Below are positions 1 to 10,359 of a DNA stretch of 64,000 nucleotides, one piece after another; the stretch's first letter is position 1, and the number at the start of each line of letters is the position of its first letter. A program made the translations under genes and the position numbers. Origin of the DNA: Blasia pusilla (taxonomy: Eukaryota > Marchantiophyta > Marchantiopsida > Blasiales). The notes under the pieces were generated by a model. The model did no database searches. It saw only the letters and a program-made list of their open reading frames with translations, and was not told the origin of the DNA. The stretch is from contig CM114271.1 of assembly GCA_050084515.1 (NCBI GenBank), forward strand, positions 28,520,001-28,584,000, read 5' to 3'.

Positions 1-698
1 AAGACATGCTAAATTAGTTCAATTGAGATCTACTGAAGCTATTGTGAATGTTCCTTCGATGGAAGAATTACAACCACCCATTATCGATGACTCATCTGCC
101 ACAAATAGTAGAAGGTATTTATTTATGTATAACATTTCTACCTTTTCTTATAAATATATTTAGAATTATATTTCCTATTTTGACTTTTCTTATTCTTTGT
201 CCAGGTTGGGAGCAACACCTACCAATGGAAATCTTCATGCTTCAATAGACACTACATCATCTCCCATGTATGTTTCTTCCACTTATTAATTTCTTATTTT
301 TTATTGGTCTTTTTTGAAGTTGAATTTTTTTCTATAATTATTATGACTTGATTTTTATAAATATTTTTTTCTCAGTCTTCCACTTCCGTCCAACCCCCGA
401 GGATTACATGCTATGCTTCAAGTTGCACGAGCACAATGCTAGAGAAGGAGGCACAATCTTCTTCCTACAGAAGAAGTCAAGGCCATGACTACTAATGACT
501 TTCATGCTCAAGCTTATATAAGGTATGCTTAAATTTATAAGGTGGTCTTAAATTTTTATGAATGATTTCTAATAACAACATTTTATGCAGGCCAATATTG
601 GTACATCATGAAGTTGAAGCTATTCCAAACTCTAGGATTGTGGTTGTACCATCTCCAATGTATATTTCCAAATTATATACTCAAATTATAATATAGAT
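1..698 (+). other. 5' part of Helitron gene: repeated small exon-like blocks
   Basis: No long ORF is present. Three blocks resemble each other: about 203-265, about 376-450 and about 765-830. Each follows a pyrimidine-rich stretch ending in AG and encodes a short peptide of the pattern L-P-x-P-(S/T)-N followed by L-H/Q. Two of the blocks are preceded by CCCAT or CCAAT directly before a GT. They look like tandemly duplicated small exons separated by AT-rich introns of roughly 90-130 bp, upstream of the Helitron Rep exons. The exon limits are inferred. The 5' end of the gene lies outside the window. Confidence 0.4.
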
Positions 699-3600
699 AT
701 GTTTGTATGTATATTTATTTTTATTATAATCATATATATTAATTTCTTAACCTCTACTTGCAGTCTTCCAGTTCCTACCAATACTCTACAATTATGTCAC
801 ATGCGTCAAGTAGCTCCAGTTGAGGGCCAAAGAAGAAGACGTGCTCATTTGGATAAAGTACATGAGTTTACAGATGTTGGCGATCCGTTGATAAGGAGTG
901 ATGCCAATGGATCTAATCGTGAAGGCCACATGGAAGTGAATGAAGACAATGTACATGCCTCGATTCCAAATGTGGGATCTTTTTTGGATGAAGTACATGA
1001 GATTGCACATGTTGGCGATCTGCTGATAAGGAGTGATGCCATTGGAGCCAATTGTGAAGGCCACCTGGAAGGAAATGAAGACAATGTACATGTCTCAATT
1101 CCAAATGTGGGATCCAGAAGGGTTGTGAACTTGAAAAAGTTGCTTAATATTGCACGTATTCCTAACTTTGAAGAAAAGCACATTCGAATTCTTAGGTTGG
1201 GAGACCATATTGATAGTATGACTGGCCATTTTAGTGTTGGACTTATGAATGTTATTTGTCCGAGTTGCAATGCTCTACATTGGAAGTGTGAGAGAGTGAA
1301 GTATACTAGGTTTATAAGCTCGCCTTTTGGTATGTGTTGTGGGCATGGTAAGATTTAATTACCATATTTGACAGCTTCACCTTCTACACTAGCAGAATTA
1401 CTTTCTGGTAGGAGTTCAAATAGTCTTCATTTTTTGCGCAATGCACGTGCCTATAATAGTGCTCTTCAATTGGCATCTACTGGCGCCCATGTGACAGAGC
1501 AACGAGGTGGTACAAGAAACTTTAGGATTCAAGGTGGTGTATATCATTCTATTGGACCTCTTCATGCTGAAAGTAGTGCTCCTCCACAATTTGCGCAGAT
1601 TTATATTCATGATGATGAGCATCAGATGGAATATAGAAGAAGGATTATGAGTGGAGATTATCGGGAACAATTGAGGCGAGAGATCTTAAGGGGGTTACAA
1701 GATATGTTACATGCCCATAATCCATATGTGGATCTATTTCGAAATGTGGCTATTGATCCATGTAATTCTGACTTCCATATTGTTCTTAAGGGTAGTAAGC
1801 GAGGTCTCGATGCCAAACGATACACCTTGCCTGTTGCTTCAAAGATTGCAGCTATCTTGCCGGGAGATGGGAGTGAGCCAGTAGAAGGACGTGATATTAT
1901 TGTTCGCTTACATGGAGGAGGGATTCGTCATCTATCAGATCTGGATGAAGCCTATATCCCATTGCACTTTGTTTTGCCTTTTGTTTATGGTGAAGCAGGT
2001 TGGCATCTAGGGATACCTTTGCAAGTGCAACATGATCATAGATATGATGCGCCGTTAAGAGGGGATGCTATCATGGAGGAGGATGAAGATGATATTGTAC
2101 AAGGGGGAATGCAAGGTGAAGTTACCACTCATGAGGCGAGTTCAAAGACCATTACAGCTTTACAATTTGCTTCATTTAGACTTAAAATGCGAGCTAACGC
2201 TATGGATAATAATCGGTTGCTGAGGTTTGGTCGTCTTACTCAAGAATATATGGTGGATATGTATGCGACTATTGAAATGCAACGGCTAACTTGGATACGA
2301 GGTGATTTATACCAAGGTGTCACAGATGCCATGACTCGGCATGATGTGAACGGTCAAGGCTTAGGGAGACGTATTATCTTACCTTCGTCTTTCATAAGAG
2401 GACCCCGTCATATGCATCAATTGTACCATGATGCTATGGCCATTGTGAGACATTTTGGGAAGCCTGATTACTTTTTGACTATGACTTGCAACCCTAAATG
2501 GCCTGAGATTACTTCTGCTCTGCTTCATGGGCAATCATCGTCTGATCGTCCTGACCTGGTTGTACGTGTTTTCCAACAAAAGAAGAAGGAGTTATTGAGA
2601 CTTATATTGGATAAGCATATTTTGGGTCGAGTAGTAGGATCCATTCATGTAGTCGAGTTCAAAAAGAGAGGGCTACCACATGTGCATATCCTAATTATTC
2701 TTGCCTCTGAGGATAAGCCAAGGACAACCTCAGATTTTGACGATATTATATCTGCTGAGATCCCCAATCCTATCACTCATCCTAGGCTACATTCTATTGT
2801 AAGAAATTGTATGATTCATAGTCTGTGTGGAGTAACACATCCAACTGCACCTTGCACGGATAAAACGACAAAAATATGTTCCAAAGGATACCCAATGCCC
2901 TTTGCATCAATGACAATGGAGAATGAGGATGGATATCTTATTTATAAGAGGTAATTCATTGGTTTTGTTGTTTATTTCATGATTTAATGCTCTTTTATTA
3001 GTGTGTTATGTATTTCCTCAACAACTAACAAGCTCTATATGTGTTTATGCAGGCGTGATAATGGCAGATTGATTAATAAGTCAAATCATGACTTCGATAA
3101 TCGTTGGGTGGTTCCATACAATCCAATGTTATGTAGTTTATTTGATTGTCATATAAATTTGGAGATAACACATAGCATCTTGGCTGTAAAGTACTTTTAT
3201 AAGTATGTATACAAGGGATCTGATGCCATATCATATACCTTGGCAAATACTACATCATGCGAGGATACTATTGATGAGACATCATTATATCTTGATGCAA
3301 GGTATTTCGATCCTTCTATCTTTCAAAATCTCCCTATTTTTTCCTATGATATTATGTGGGAGCCTAAGAATATTTATATTATGTGGTATGAAGGTATGTT
3401 TCGTCTTCAGAAGCATGTTGGCGAATCTTCAAGTTTAGTCTACATGCAGAGCAACCAAGTATTGTGAGATTGATTGTTCATCTTCCAGACAGTCAAATGG
3501 TATATTTTCATGGGCAAGATTCATTGGGTAATATTCTGGAGCGAAGTAAGGAAACCTCTCTCACTCAATGGTTTGCAACAAATGTTTCTGATTCGACTAC

Positions 3601-4300
3601 GCGACAATATCTTTATTTGGAGTTCCCTTCTCATTACTCTTGGAATAAGAAGCAATGACATCTGCGTAAACGTGCAAGAAAAGGATGTGGACATCCTATT
3701 GGACGTTTGTATATAACAAACCCAGGAAAAATTTCTATTCTCTGTTAGATTACAATTATTAAGGAAAAATTTTAGTTAAAGTTATAAACACATTCGTGCT
3801 TCCTTCCTCATATTTTTTTTGGCTAATCCTAGCTGAAGGGGAGCGTCATTGGTTACGATTACTTCTCCATCATGTGAGAGGAGCTCAATCATATAAAGAT
3901 TTGAGAACTATCGATGGTGTAGTTTATCCTACCTTCAAAGAGAGTGCTATTCAAATGGGACTTTTGGAGGACGATAGAGAGATCTTTTCTTGCTTTGAAG
4001 AGGCGGTTGTCATTCGCACTGGCTATTCATTACGTCTACTCTTTGCCATCAGTCTTCTATATAATACACCTTCTCTTCCGGCTATAGTGTGGGAATATTT
4101 TTTGGTTCCATTAACTGAAGATCTTCTACATCAAAAGCGTGAGGTAATATGCATGCTTTTTGTTAAGTTCATTTTTCTCTTACGAGTTTTTTAATGTATT
4201 TTATTTATGTTTTAACTTCTATATTTGTTCCTTGTAACAGAGAATTGGTATTCCGACCCTTCCATTGGATGTTCACATTATTAATCTTGCATTATTGGAG
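699..4300 (+). pseudogene. Helitron Rep (HUH nuclease) transposase, decayed; helicase missing
   Basis: Helitrons transpose by rolling-circle replication using a Rep-helicase protein. Visible in order: an N-terminal CxxC...CC zinc motif (about 1258-1352, ending CCGHGKI), the Helitron-like N domain, the Rep segment DYFLTMTCNPKWPEI (about 2467-2511), and the metal-binding HxH motif KKRGLPHVHILII (about 2662-2700). YKYVYKG follows at about 3199-3219, and GERHWLRLLLHHVRGAQSY at about 3838-3894. A clear GT-AG intron lies at 2951-3052 and joins in frame; another is at 4144-4240. Damage: an in-frame TAA at 1356-1358, a frameshift near 3440, and a TGA at 3656-3658. The coding match stops at about 4300, where MULE E1 sequence begins, so the helicase half is absent. 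Almost all damage is single-base, so the copy is not ancient. Confidence 0.85.
846..1115 (+). repeat. 135-bp in-frame tandem duplication in the Helitron ORF
   Basis: Two adjacent 135-bp units (846-980 and 981-1115) encode similar 45-residue segments. They share V-H-E, V-G-D, L-I-R-S-D-A, E-D-N-V-H and a terminal S-I-P-N-V-G-S. The period is exact: ATAAGGAGTG recurs at 891 and 1026. The units differ at several residues, so the duplication predates some sequence decay. Confidence 0.85.
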
Positions 4301-4301
4301 G

Positions 4302-5387
4302 TCCATTACCATCCCATATGAAGAAGTAAAGGTTCCACATCCAGCTAAATTTGGTTCCTTCAATCGCTCTTCTGAACTCTTGATCTCTCATCCTCCAGAA
4401 AGTATCCAGCGCCTCCAAGTCCTCTTCCGTCACCAGCGCTTGAGTTCCATGTTCATCGTAAGGCCGAACAAAGAACGGAGGGAAGCTGTTGAGGTAGGAT
4501 GCAGTCGCTGCTGACTGTTTAAGCTTTGCAATGTCCTCCTCCGACTGAATTTTGCGGACGTACTCCATTGTCCGCAGTTGACAGAGTGGAATTCTCGGGG
4601 GGTTCTGGCCCTCCATCAGTGCCATCTGCTTAACAACCTGCCACAATGGGGACCAAGTCAATAAAATACAGTATTTTGCCAATGAATTGCATAATGAGCC
4701 TTCACATAACTCAAAATTTTCTTACCCGCTCAAAGATTGGGTTGGTGTCCATGCCTGCCAACTGCTCTAGGATAGCAGCTGGCAAGTCCAAGGGAAAGTC
4801 ATCGATCCGATAAAGGTCGATTTCTTCCACATGGCTCAAAGACGACGAAGACTCTTCTCTTGCTTCTTCAAAGATGTCCACCATCTCCACACTTGCTGTC
4901 CTTATGACCTCATCGTCCGTCACTTGAACTTCGGCTGTTTCCTCAGCTGATTTTAGATTCATGGTGTTTCTCCGATGAATCTAAAATCTAAAATGCACCT
5001 CATCGGAGACATTTCCTGCATCTCAACACTCTCTGTTGGATGGGCAGGGCTTTCTTCAATGGCGATTGCTTTTTCCCTTCGAGCTTTCGCCAATTCTGCT
5101 CTCCTCACAGAGGCGTCAAGACGCTTCTTCTCGCGTTTTTCATCTGCGACTCTTTTCTTCAAGGCCTTTGATGCCTCAGCCTCGGCGTTTTGCTTAGCGA
5201 GCTCCTCTAGAACACGTTTTGCTATAACCTTCTGCCTGTGCATATCTGCTTCCCTTTCCCGCTCCTATATTCCTTGTTGCCTTATCTCATTCGTCGAACG
5301 AGGACCTGGAGTTGGTGACGCAGGAGTCCTGATGGACTTGGGAGTGATGCTTCCTACCTTGGTTGCTTGTGTTTTCTTTCTCGTCAT
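4302..5387 (-). pseudogene. E1 MULE accessory protein, N-terminal part
   Basis: The start is the ATG at 5387, followed by a basic N-terminus beginning MTRKK. A long charged coiled coil follows (about 5240-5040, repeated E-R-E-R-E and A-E-A-S-K-A-L-K-K patterns). Then comes an acidic segment (4962-4730), a probable intron (donor GTAAG after codon R at about 4728, acceptor near 4644), and a segment ending F-R-R-A-I-E-G...L-Y-F-F-I-W-D-G-N at about 4310, where the copy is cut off. E2 shows the continuation as WDGNHR. The D-G-(N/H)-H-R pattern resembles ParB/sulfiredoxin-fold proteins; this is an inference. Damage: a TAG in place of a Glu codon near 5267 and a frame break at the 4949-4988 inverted repeat. 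The role is unknown. Its fixed head-to-head position with the transposase recalls the second gene of MuDR elements. Confidence 0.6.
4949..4988. repeat. Perfect 14-bp inverted repeat, 12-nt loop
   Basis: GATTTTAGATTCAT at 4949-4962 is followed after 12 nt by its exact reverse complement at 4975-4988. It sits inside the E1 accessory coding region and coincides with the point where the reading frame breaks. That fits a fold-back (template-switch) copying error. Confidence 0.8.
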
Positions 5388-6773
5388 GGTGCACGTTGGG
5401 TCAATTCTTCTTCCTCGATAGTCTAATCTGCTCCTATGCATGATAGCTCCCTCGAATCGTTTCGTGATGAAGCGTCGTGATCCTAAACCCAACTCTCTTA
5501 GAGTTTCGTGATGAAGCGCCCTGACCCTCTAGTGGATGGGCTTGTCGAAGTTGGATGCTGGATTTTTGAAGCCTTCCAGCCAAGTGGTGATGTAACCGAG
5601 TTTGGCAGCAGAAAGATAACGTCATTTGCTGTGAGGAAGAGCACATGAAATCACGAAATGAAAAACGGAGATGATCGAAACCTCAGCCTTTTATACTTTT
5701 TGAGCCGTTGAGCTGACCGATGGATCGTTGGGTCGTACCGACGGCGACGTGTTGGCCGTTATGGAACTTTGCACGTAGGAACTCAGGCAACCCATCGGTC
5801 TCCGACGGGTTGCACGCTTCCCTCGTCTTGGGGATGCAAGGCGAGTTACCGAGGCAACCTGTCCGAGATCGACGGGTTGCACGTATCCCTCATCCTCGGG
5901 TTGCATGCGTACAATCCGTCGGTCTCCGACGGGTTGCATGCTTCCCCCATCTTGGGGTAACAAGGCGAGGTACCCGCGCAACCTGTCGGAGACCGACGGG
6001 TTGCACTCTTCCCCCGTCTTGGGATAACAAGACAAGGTACCCGGGCAACCCATCGGAGACCGACGGATTGTACGCTTCCCTCATCTTGGGGTAACAAGGT
6101 GAGGTACCCGGGCAACCCCTTGGAGACCGACAGGTTGCACGCTTTCCTCGTCCTCGGGTAACCATACGACAAAGCATCGTCCTGAGGCAAGCCGTTGCCC
6201 TTCGACGAGTTACAAGGTCTACCTTGGGTTGGACACTTCCCATCATAGGGAAAAACTGCACTCACGGTTTGCACGGTTCATTGGACAAGAGAAATCAACG
6301 CGAGATCCAAAAGGGAAAGCGAGGTTAGGTGCCTTTCAAACCCATCGTAGTCCCCAACGGGTTGCCGTAGCAAATCCATGCAATGTCTCCTGTCTCGATG
6401 TTAGCAAATCCCGACTCCAATCACACAGGTTAGACAGGCACGGGGTACCAACCCAACGGACTCCGACGGGTTGCAAGTTGCTCTCGGACTCTTATAGATG
6501 ATGGTACTCTGTGGCTTTGCAACGCACGTGTCTGAGTCCCAAATTTTGCAACCCGTCGGACTCCAACAGGTTGCAACAGGATTGAATTCATTCCGTTAGA
6601 CAATCTTACCTACCAAACAACATCTTGTCTGTCGAATTCTGTCAGGACCAAACGGTCTGCTATCACTATTCACTATAAATTAAACATTTTCATTTTCATT
6701 CCCATTCCCATTCTCATTCTTATTCTTATTCTCATTCTCATTCTCATTCTCCACCCGGTGGAATCATCTGGGA
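5388..6773. promoter_or_regulatory. E1 bidirectional promoter region with palindromes
   Basis: This is the non-coding spacer between the divergent accessory and transposase genes. On -, a TATA-like TATAAAA lies at about 5689-5696. On +, TATAAAT lies at 6674-6680, about 95 bp before the transposase ATG (6774). Between them lie the 67-bp palindrome array (5787-6170) and scattered copies of the GCAACCCGTCGGA palindrome up to about 6570. A CATTCT-type microsatellite (about 6684-6752) makes up most of the transposase 5' UTR. The layout matches 13732-14622 of E2. Confidence 0.65.
5787..6170. repeat. Tandem array, 67-bp period, one palindrome per unit
   Basis: Six units start at 5787, 5854, 5911, 5978, 6045 and 6112. 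The spacing is 67 bp except for one unit shortened by 10 bp. Each unit begins with a version of the 27-bp palindrome (half-site GCAACCCGTCGGA) and continues with a spacer of the type CACGCTTCCCTCGTCTTGGG. E2 has about three corresponding units (14046-14235), so copy number differs between copies of the same element. Confidence 0.85.
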
Positions 6774-7531
6774 ATGGATAATTATGTGAAACTCACTTGT
6801 GGTAGTCATCTAGCGGCCCTTCCTCAATCAAGAATAGTTTGACAGCAAGCTCGTGAATCTTTCATACCAGTGGATAAAAATTTCCTCTTAGTGTGATTTC
6901 TTCTCCAAATTGGAACAATCTTTGTTTCCAAGGATGTTAGGGTGGACAGTACGGAGGACATTGTAGGTGAGACAGTCCAGCCAGTGATAGCAGACCGTAA
7001 AGTTTGGAATCTCCTACCCCTAAAAAATGGTCAATACAGAGTTTATGGCTTGCCTCTGAATTCCTCTGTTTCCCAAGTAGACGGTCCAGAATTTCCTAGT
7101 GCACCGAGCTCTACGTTTGCCACTCCAAGCTTAGTAGACTTCACACGTTTGTAACAATGTTGTACTTCTTGAAGACATTTCGGATGTCGTCAACTTCACT
7201 GGAACTGTCGCACACCAACCGGGTCCTCTATCCGCCTACTTGTTCCTCTTGCGAGTATTAGGCAATAGTTTGTTGTCATCTCTGCCCTTTAAAATGTTCA
7301 AGCACATTCTTGTCGAAGAGTTGCCGCCCACGTACGATGGTAATTGCATTTTTGAGTTGCCTCCACTTGCTGGTCTTGCTCAAAAGAAAGATGGAGGACG
7401 CTTGAAGGGTATGGACAAAAAGTATGATTGTCATCGATGGTGCATGCTTCAACGGACTAGTGCTTCAATTCCAAATGGTCCTTGGATTGTTTCTCGCCGC
7501 CAATGCGTTGGAGCCGTGGAGTGTAGAAGTC
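6774..7531 (+). pseudogene. E1 MULE transposase, 5' part
   Basis: Begins MDNYVKLTCGSHL and aligns with the E2 transposase start at 14623. CGA codons in E2 correspond to in-frame TGA at 6840-6842 and 6894-6896, the expected outcome of 5-methylcytosine deamination at CpG. A frameshift or deletion after about 7140 disturbs the middle, but the sequence again follows E2 to the insertion point. The segment ends within the first zinc-binding region (C-x4-C pattern, CVGAVECRS). It continues at 18990. Confidence 0.8.
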
Positions 7532-7572
7532 GGGGGCTGGTATTCTGGCAAGAGAGAGGAAGAGAGGAGAGT
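7532..7572 (+). repeat. E2 left terminal inverted repeat
   Basis: It starts directly after the target duplication with GGGGGCTGGTA and contains GAGAGAGGAAGAGAGGAGAG. The reverse complement of the right end starts GAGGTGCGGTA and contains nearly the same purine tract. The match is strong over about 20 bp and weak in the outermost bases. Confidence 0.65.
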
Positions 7573-8573
7573 CTCTCTTCAAAAAAAAGGGCCAAATCCG
7601 CCTCCTCTCTTCAAAACTTTTTGACATATTTGAAATTTTTGTTTGCTTTCAAATTCATGAAATCTTTAGAAGAGAGTAGGTAGTGGTCCACGTTCGGGCC
7701 TAAAGAAACCTCCTTTTTTCAGGGGGCGAAAAACTAGTAGACATCATAAGACCACTACAAAAATTTTCCCATCACTCGATCTACATGTGAGCCCAAGTTT
7801 TTTCACATTGCCTGTCTCAGTCTACAGTAAGCTATGCCCAGGGCTATTTTTTTCGGAGGACCATTGGCAAATAATGTGACCAGAAGTAGCAATCTCATCT
7901 CAACACAGGAGACGATAATTAAACCAAAAGATTGTTAGCTATCTGGAGTAAAGAGAAATCGATGTCCCTTTGTTCAGATCCTAAATCTGATAAACTGAGA
8001 TGTTGCACCCCTCCCAATCCGTCGGAATTTTACAGGTTCCAACTCTTGCAACCCGTCAGAATCAGATGGCTTGCACCCCTTGCAAGCAAGCTCACCATAA
8101 CAAAGCAAAGATTTTGAGAAGTGATTCCATTTCACCCTGCACCCATGAAAATTCAACTGTTTGGGATTCCGAAATGGCAATCCGACAGGTTATAGGAATC
8201 CAACACGTCTTAGAGAAGAAAAGAAGCCTAAGACTGGTTTGACGATACTAGGGGAACGAGCCAAAAGTGAAGAAGCCCGCCACAATGCCTCAGAATTTGG
8301 TCTACCAGGGAAAGAGTCCGACCACTCAAGCAGCCAACCTGTCGAAATCCGACAGCTTGCCTGGAAATGGTTGAAAAGTTGCAGTGGTCAAAAAGTGAAA
8401 AGTTGAAACCCGTCGGAATCACACGGGTTGCAAAATAAACATTCTGAGTAGCTAGACGAACACAATCCACAAGTCCAAAAATATTTTCTGCAAACTTTTA
8501 CAAACACCATTATCGGTTGAAAAAATCTCGTCCTTTATTACCTCCGAAGGAACCTCGGAAATGTACATTTGAT
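7573..8573. other. E2 left subterminal region, non-coding
   Basis: No gene was recognised. It contains scattered palindrome copies (for example near 8045, 8335 and 8408) and the first unit of a 688-bp direct duplication that continues to about 9250. It probably holds the 3' non-coding part of the accessory gene and the element end. Confidence 0.5.
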
Positions 8574-9250
8574 CTAGTCTATGATTTCTTCAGCCTCATC
8601 ATCCACAAATTTACTCCTAACTCTCCTAGGTTCCTGTACAAAAGGAATGTCCTGGGATACAAGTGGCTCCTCTGGCCGATTGTAGACGGGGATTGAAAAT
8701 ATTGGCGAATTCGAGAGCCTTGGCCCCCCCCTAGGTACCCCATAACGGTCCCATGTAACCTGATTTGAGTCCCACCGCCTTCCTCGGCAGTATATGTTGT
8801 ACGCTCTGCAATGTGACACCCATCCAGTATCAATATGTGCTCCGTCCTTGGAAATACCATGATGGCAATCCCACAGGTAGTAGGAATCCAACACGTCTGA
8901 GAGAAAAGAAGAAGCCTACGCCTTGTTTGACGATACTAGGGGAAGGTGCCAAAGTAAAGAATCCCGCCAGAATGCCTCTAAAGTTGGACCAACACGGAAA
9001 GAGTCCGATCACTCACGCAGCCAACCTGTCGGAATCCGACAGGTTTCCTGGAAGTGGTTAAAAAATAGAATTCCTCGGAGTACATAGATGATCACATTCG
9101 AAAAGACATAAAAGATATTCAGCAAACTTTTAGAAACACCACCATCGTTCGAAAAAATCTTGTCCTTTATTACATCCGAAAGAAGCTCGGAACTGTACAT
9201 TTGATCTTTTCTATGATTTTTTTTGCCCTCGTCATCAAATAAATCCCTAC
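8174..9250. repeat. Direct duplication of ~688 bp at the accessory gene 3' end
   Basis: The sequence starting ATGGCAAT at 8174 recurs, diverged, at 8862. Matching pairs include the GACGATACTAGGGGAA, AAAGAGTCCGA and TCTTGTCCTTTATTAC-type segments. Each unit ends in a version of the accessory C-terminus: the copy at 8574-8605 has the stop after D-D-E-A-E-E-I-I-D, and the related segment near 9205 is frameshifted. The second unit is partial. Confidence 0.7.
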
Positions 9251-9976
9251 TCCAAACGCTGCAGTCAAGCTGGGTCCTTGAGTTCTTTGAACTCACTCGT
9301 CATTGTCCGATAGCTCTCGCAAAATTACTGTCGGCCTTGCCCTCCCGATTTTTGGAATTGTGGGAAGTGACAATGGTGTCACTACCAGTGGTGGGTCTAG
9401 AACCGGAGCTCTCGGCTTCGGAGGAGAGTTGTACGCCCCAACTAGCCTGTCGTAATCTGCCTTTGCCTCCTTGCAAAGGTCAAACAGTTGCTGCCTTCCC
9501 TCAAGGCAGAGAATGTTCCTACCACTATGCCAGGCGCCTCTGATACTCGCCCCTGAAAGGCCCACTAAGTCGGACATCAGGTCACCCGACCTTGAGCAGA
9601 GCTTGATGAGCGTTTGCATCAGGGCTGGCGACTTTTCCCTTCCTCCAAGTAAGGGGGTACCGTCTTGCATGTAAATTCCCGAGGGGGGAGCGGGGAATTG
9701 TATAAACTATCTAAGGTGTACCCATCGGAGCATGGATCCACAGGATCCATGATCTTAAAAACCTGGAAGTTGTGCTCGGGCCAAACAAAGCAGTAAACAT
9801 AGGAGTGGTCCATCTGTAAGGATGCACGTTGGAAACAATGTCAGCACCAAGAAAGAGCTACTTGACCACTGGTCTACTTTCAGTATGGTGACATAATGTG
9901 CAACACGTCCCCAAAGAACTTCTCTTAACCCCAGAGAACTTCGCTATAATCTTAACATTGGAGCAACCTGTCGGAG

Positions 9977-10359
9977 TCCGACGGGTTGTTTTTGTCCATG
10001 AGCAACCCGTCGGAAGGTGACAGGTTGCTGGCTTAGAGCAGCCCATGGTTGGCTGAGAGCAACCCGTCGCTTTCCGACGGGTTGCATCATTCCAGAAACA
10101 TAGGGAAAATGCATTACCACCTGCAACCCGTCCGGTCGAGGGGGCCCCATAAAAAGCATGCATGAAGGGAATCAAACTCGCAATAGGACCCCCTGCGAGT
10201 TCCGACGGGTTGCAGGTGGTAATGCGTTTTCCCTGTGTTTCTAGAATGATGCAACCCGTTGGAAAGCGACGGCTTGCTCTCAGCCAACCATGGGCTGCTC
10301 TAAGCCAGCAACCTGTCGCCTTTCGATGGGTTGCTCATGGACAAAAAGAATCCGTCGGA
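9977..10359. repeat. Long imperfect inverted repeat (arms ~170 bp) in an accessory-gene intron
   Basis: The left arm (9977-~10146) is nearly the reverse complement of the right arm (~10186-10359), with about 40 bp between them. Each arm carries three to four copies of the 27-bp palindrome plus matching unique DNA such as TTTTTGTCCATGAGCAACCC and GGCTGAGAGCAACC. A transcript through it would fold into a long hairpin. Confidence 0.85.

Larger units (their letters stand above)
4302..7531 (+). mobile_element. MULE element E1, left part (5'-truncated)
   Basis: This is the left portion of a Mutator-like element, continued at 18990. It contains most of a minus-strand accessory gene, a central palindrome-rich bidirectional promoter region and the first third of the transposase gene. 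Its left terminus is missing: the sequence joins Helitron coding sequence at about 4301. The right boundary of this part is set by the 9-bp duplication GTAGAAGTC (7523-7531 and 18990-18998), made when E2 inserted. Removing E2 and one duplicate restores an alignment with E2's own transposase gene at about 15380-15420 across the join. Confidence 0.85.

Noticed and set aside
5691-6274. Overlapping open frames on both strands through the 67-bp array
   Set aside because: They are translations of the tandem palindrome repeat. The unit length is not codon-constrained and no start context or homology is seen.
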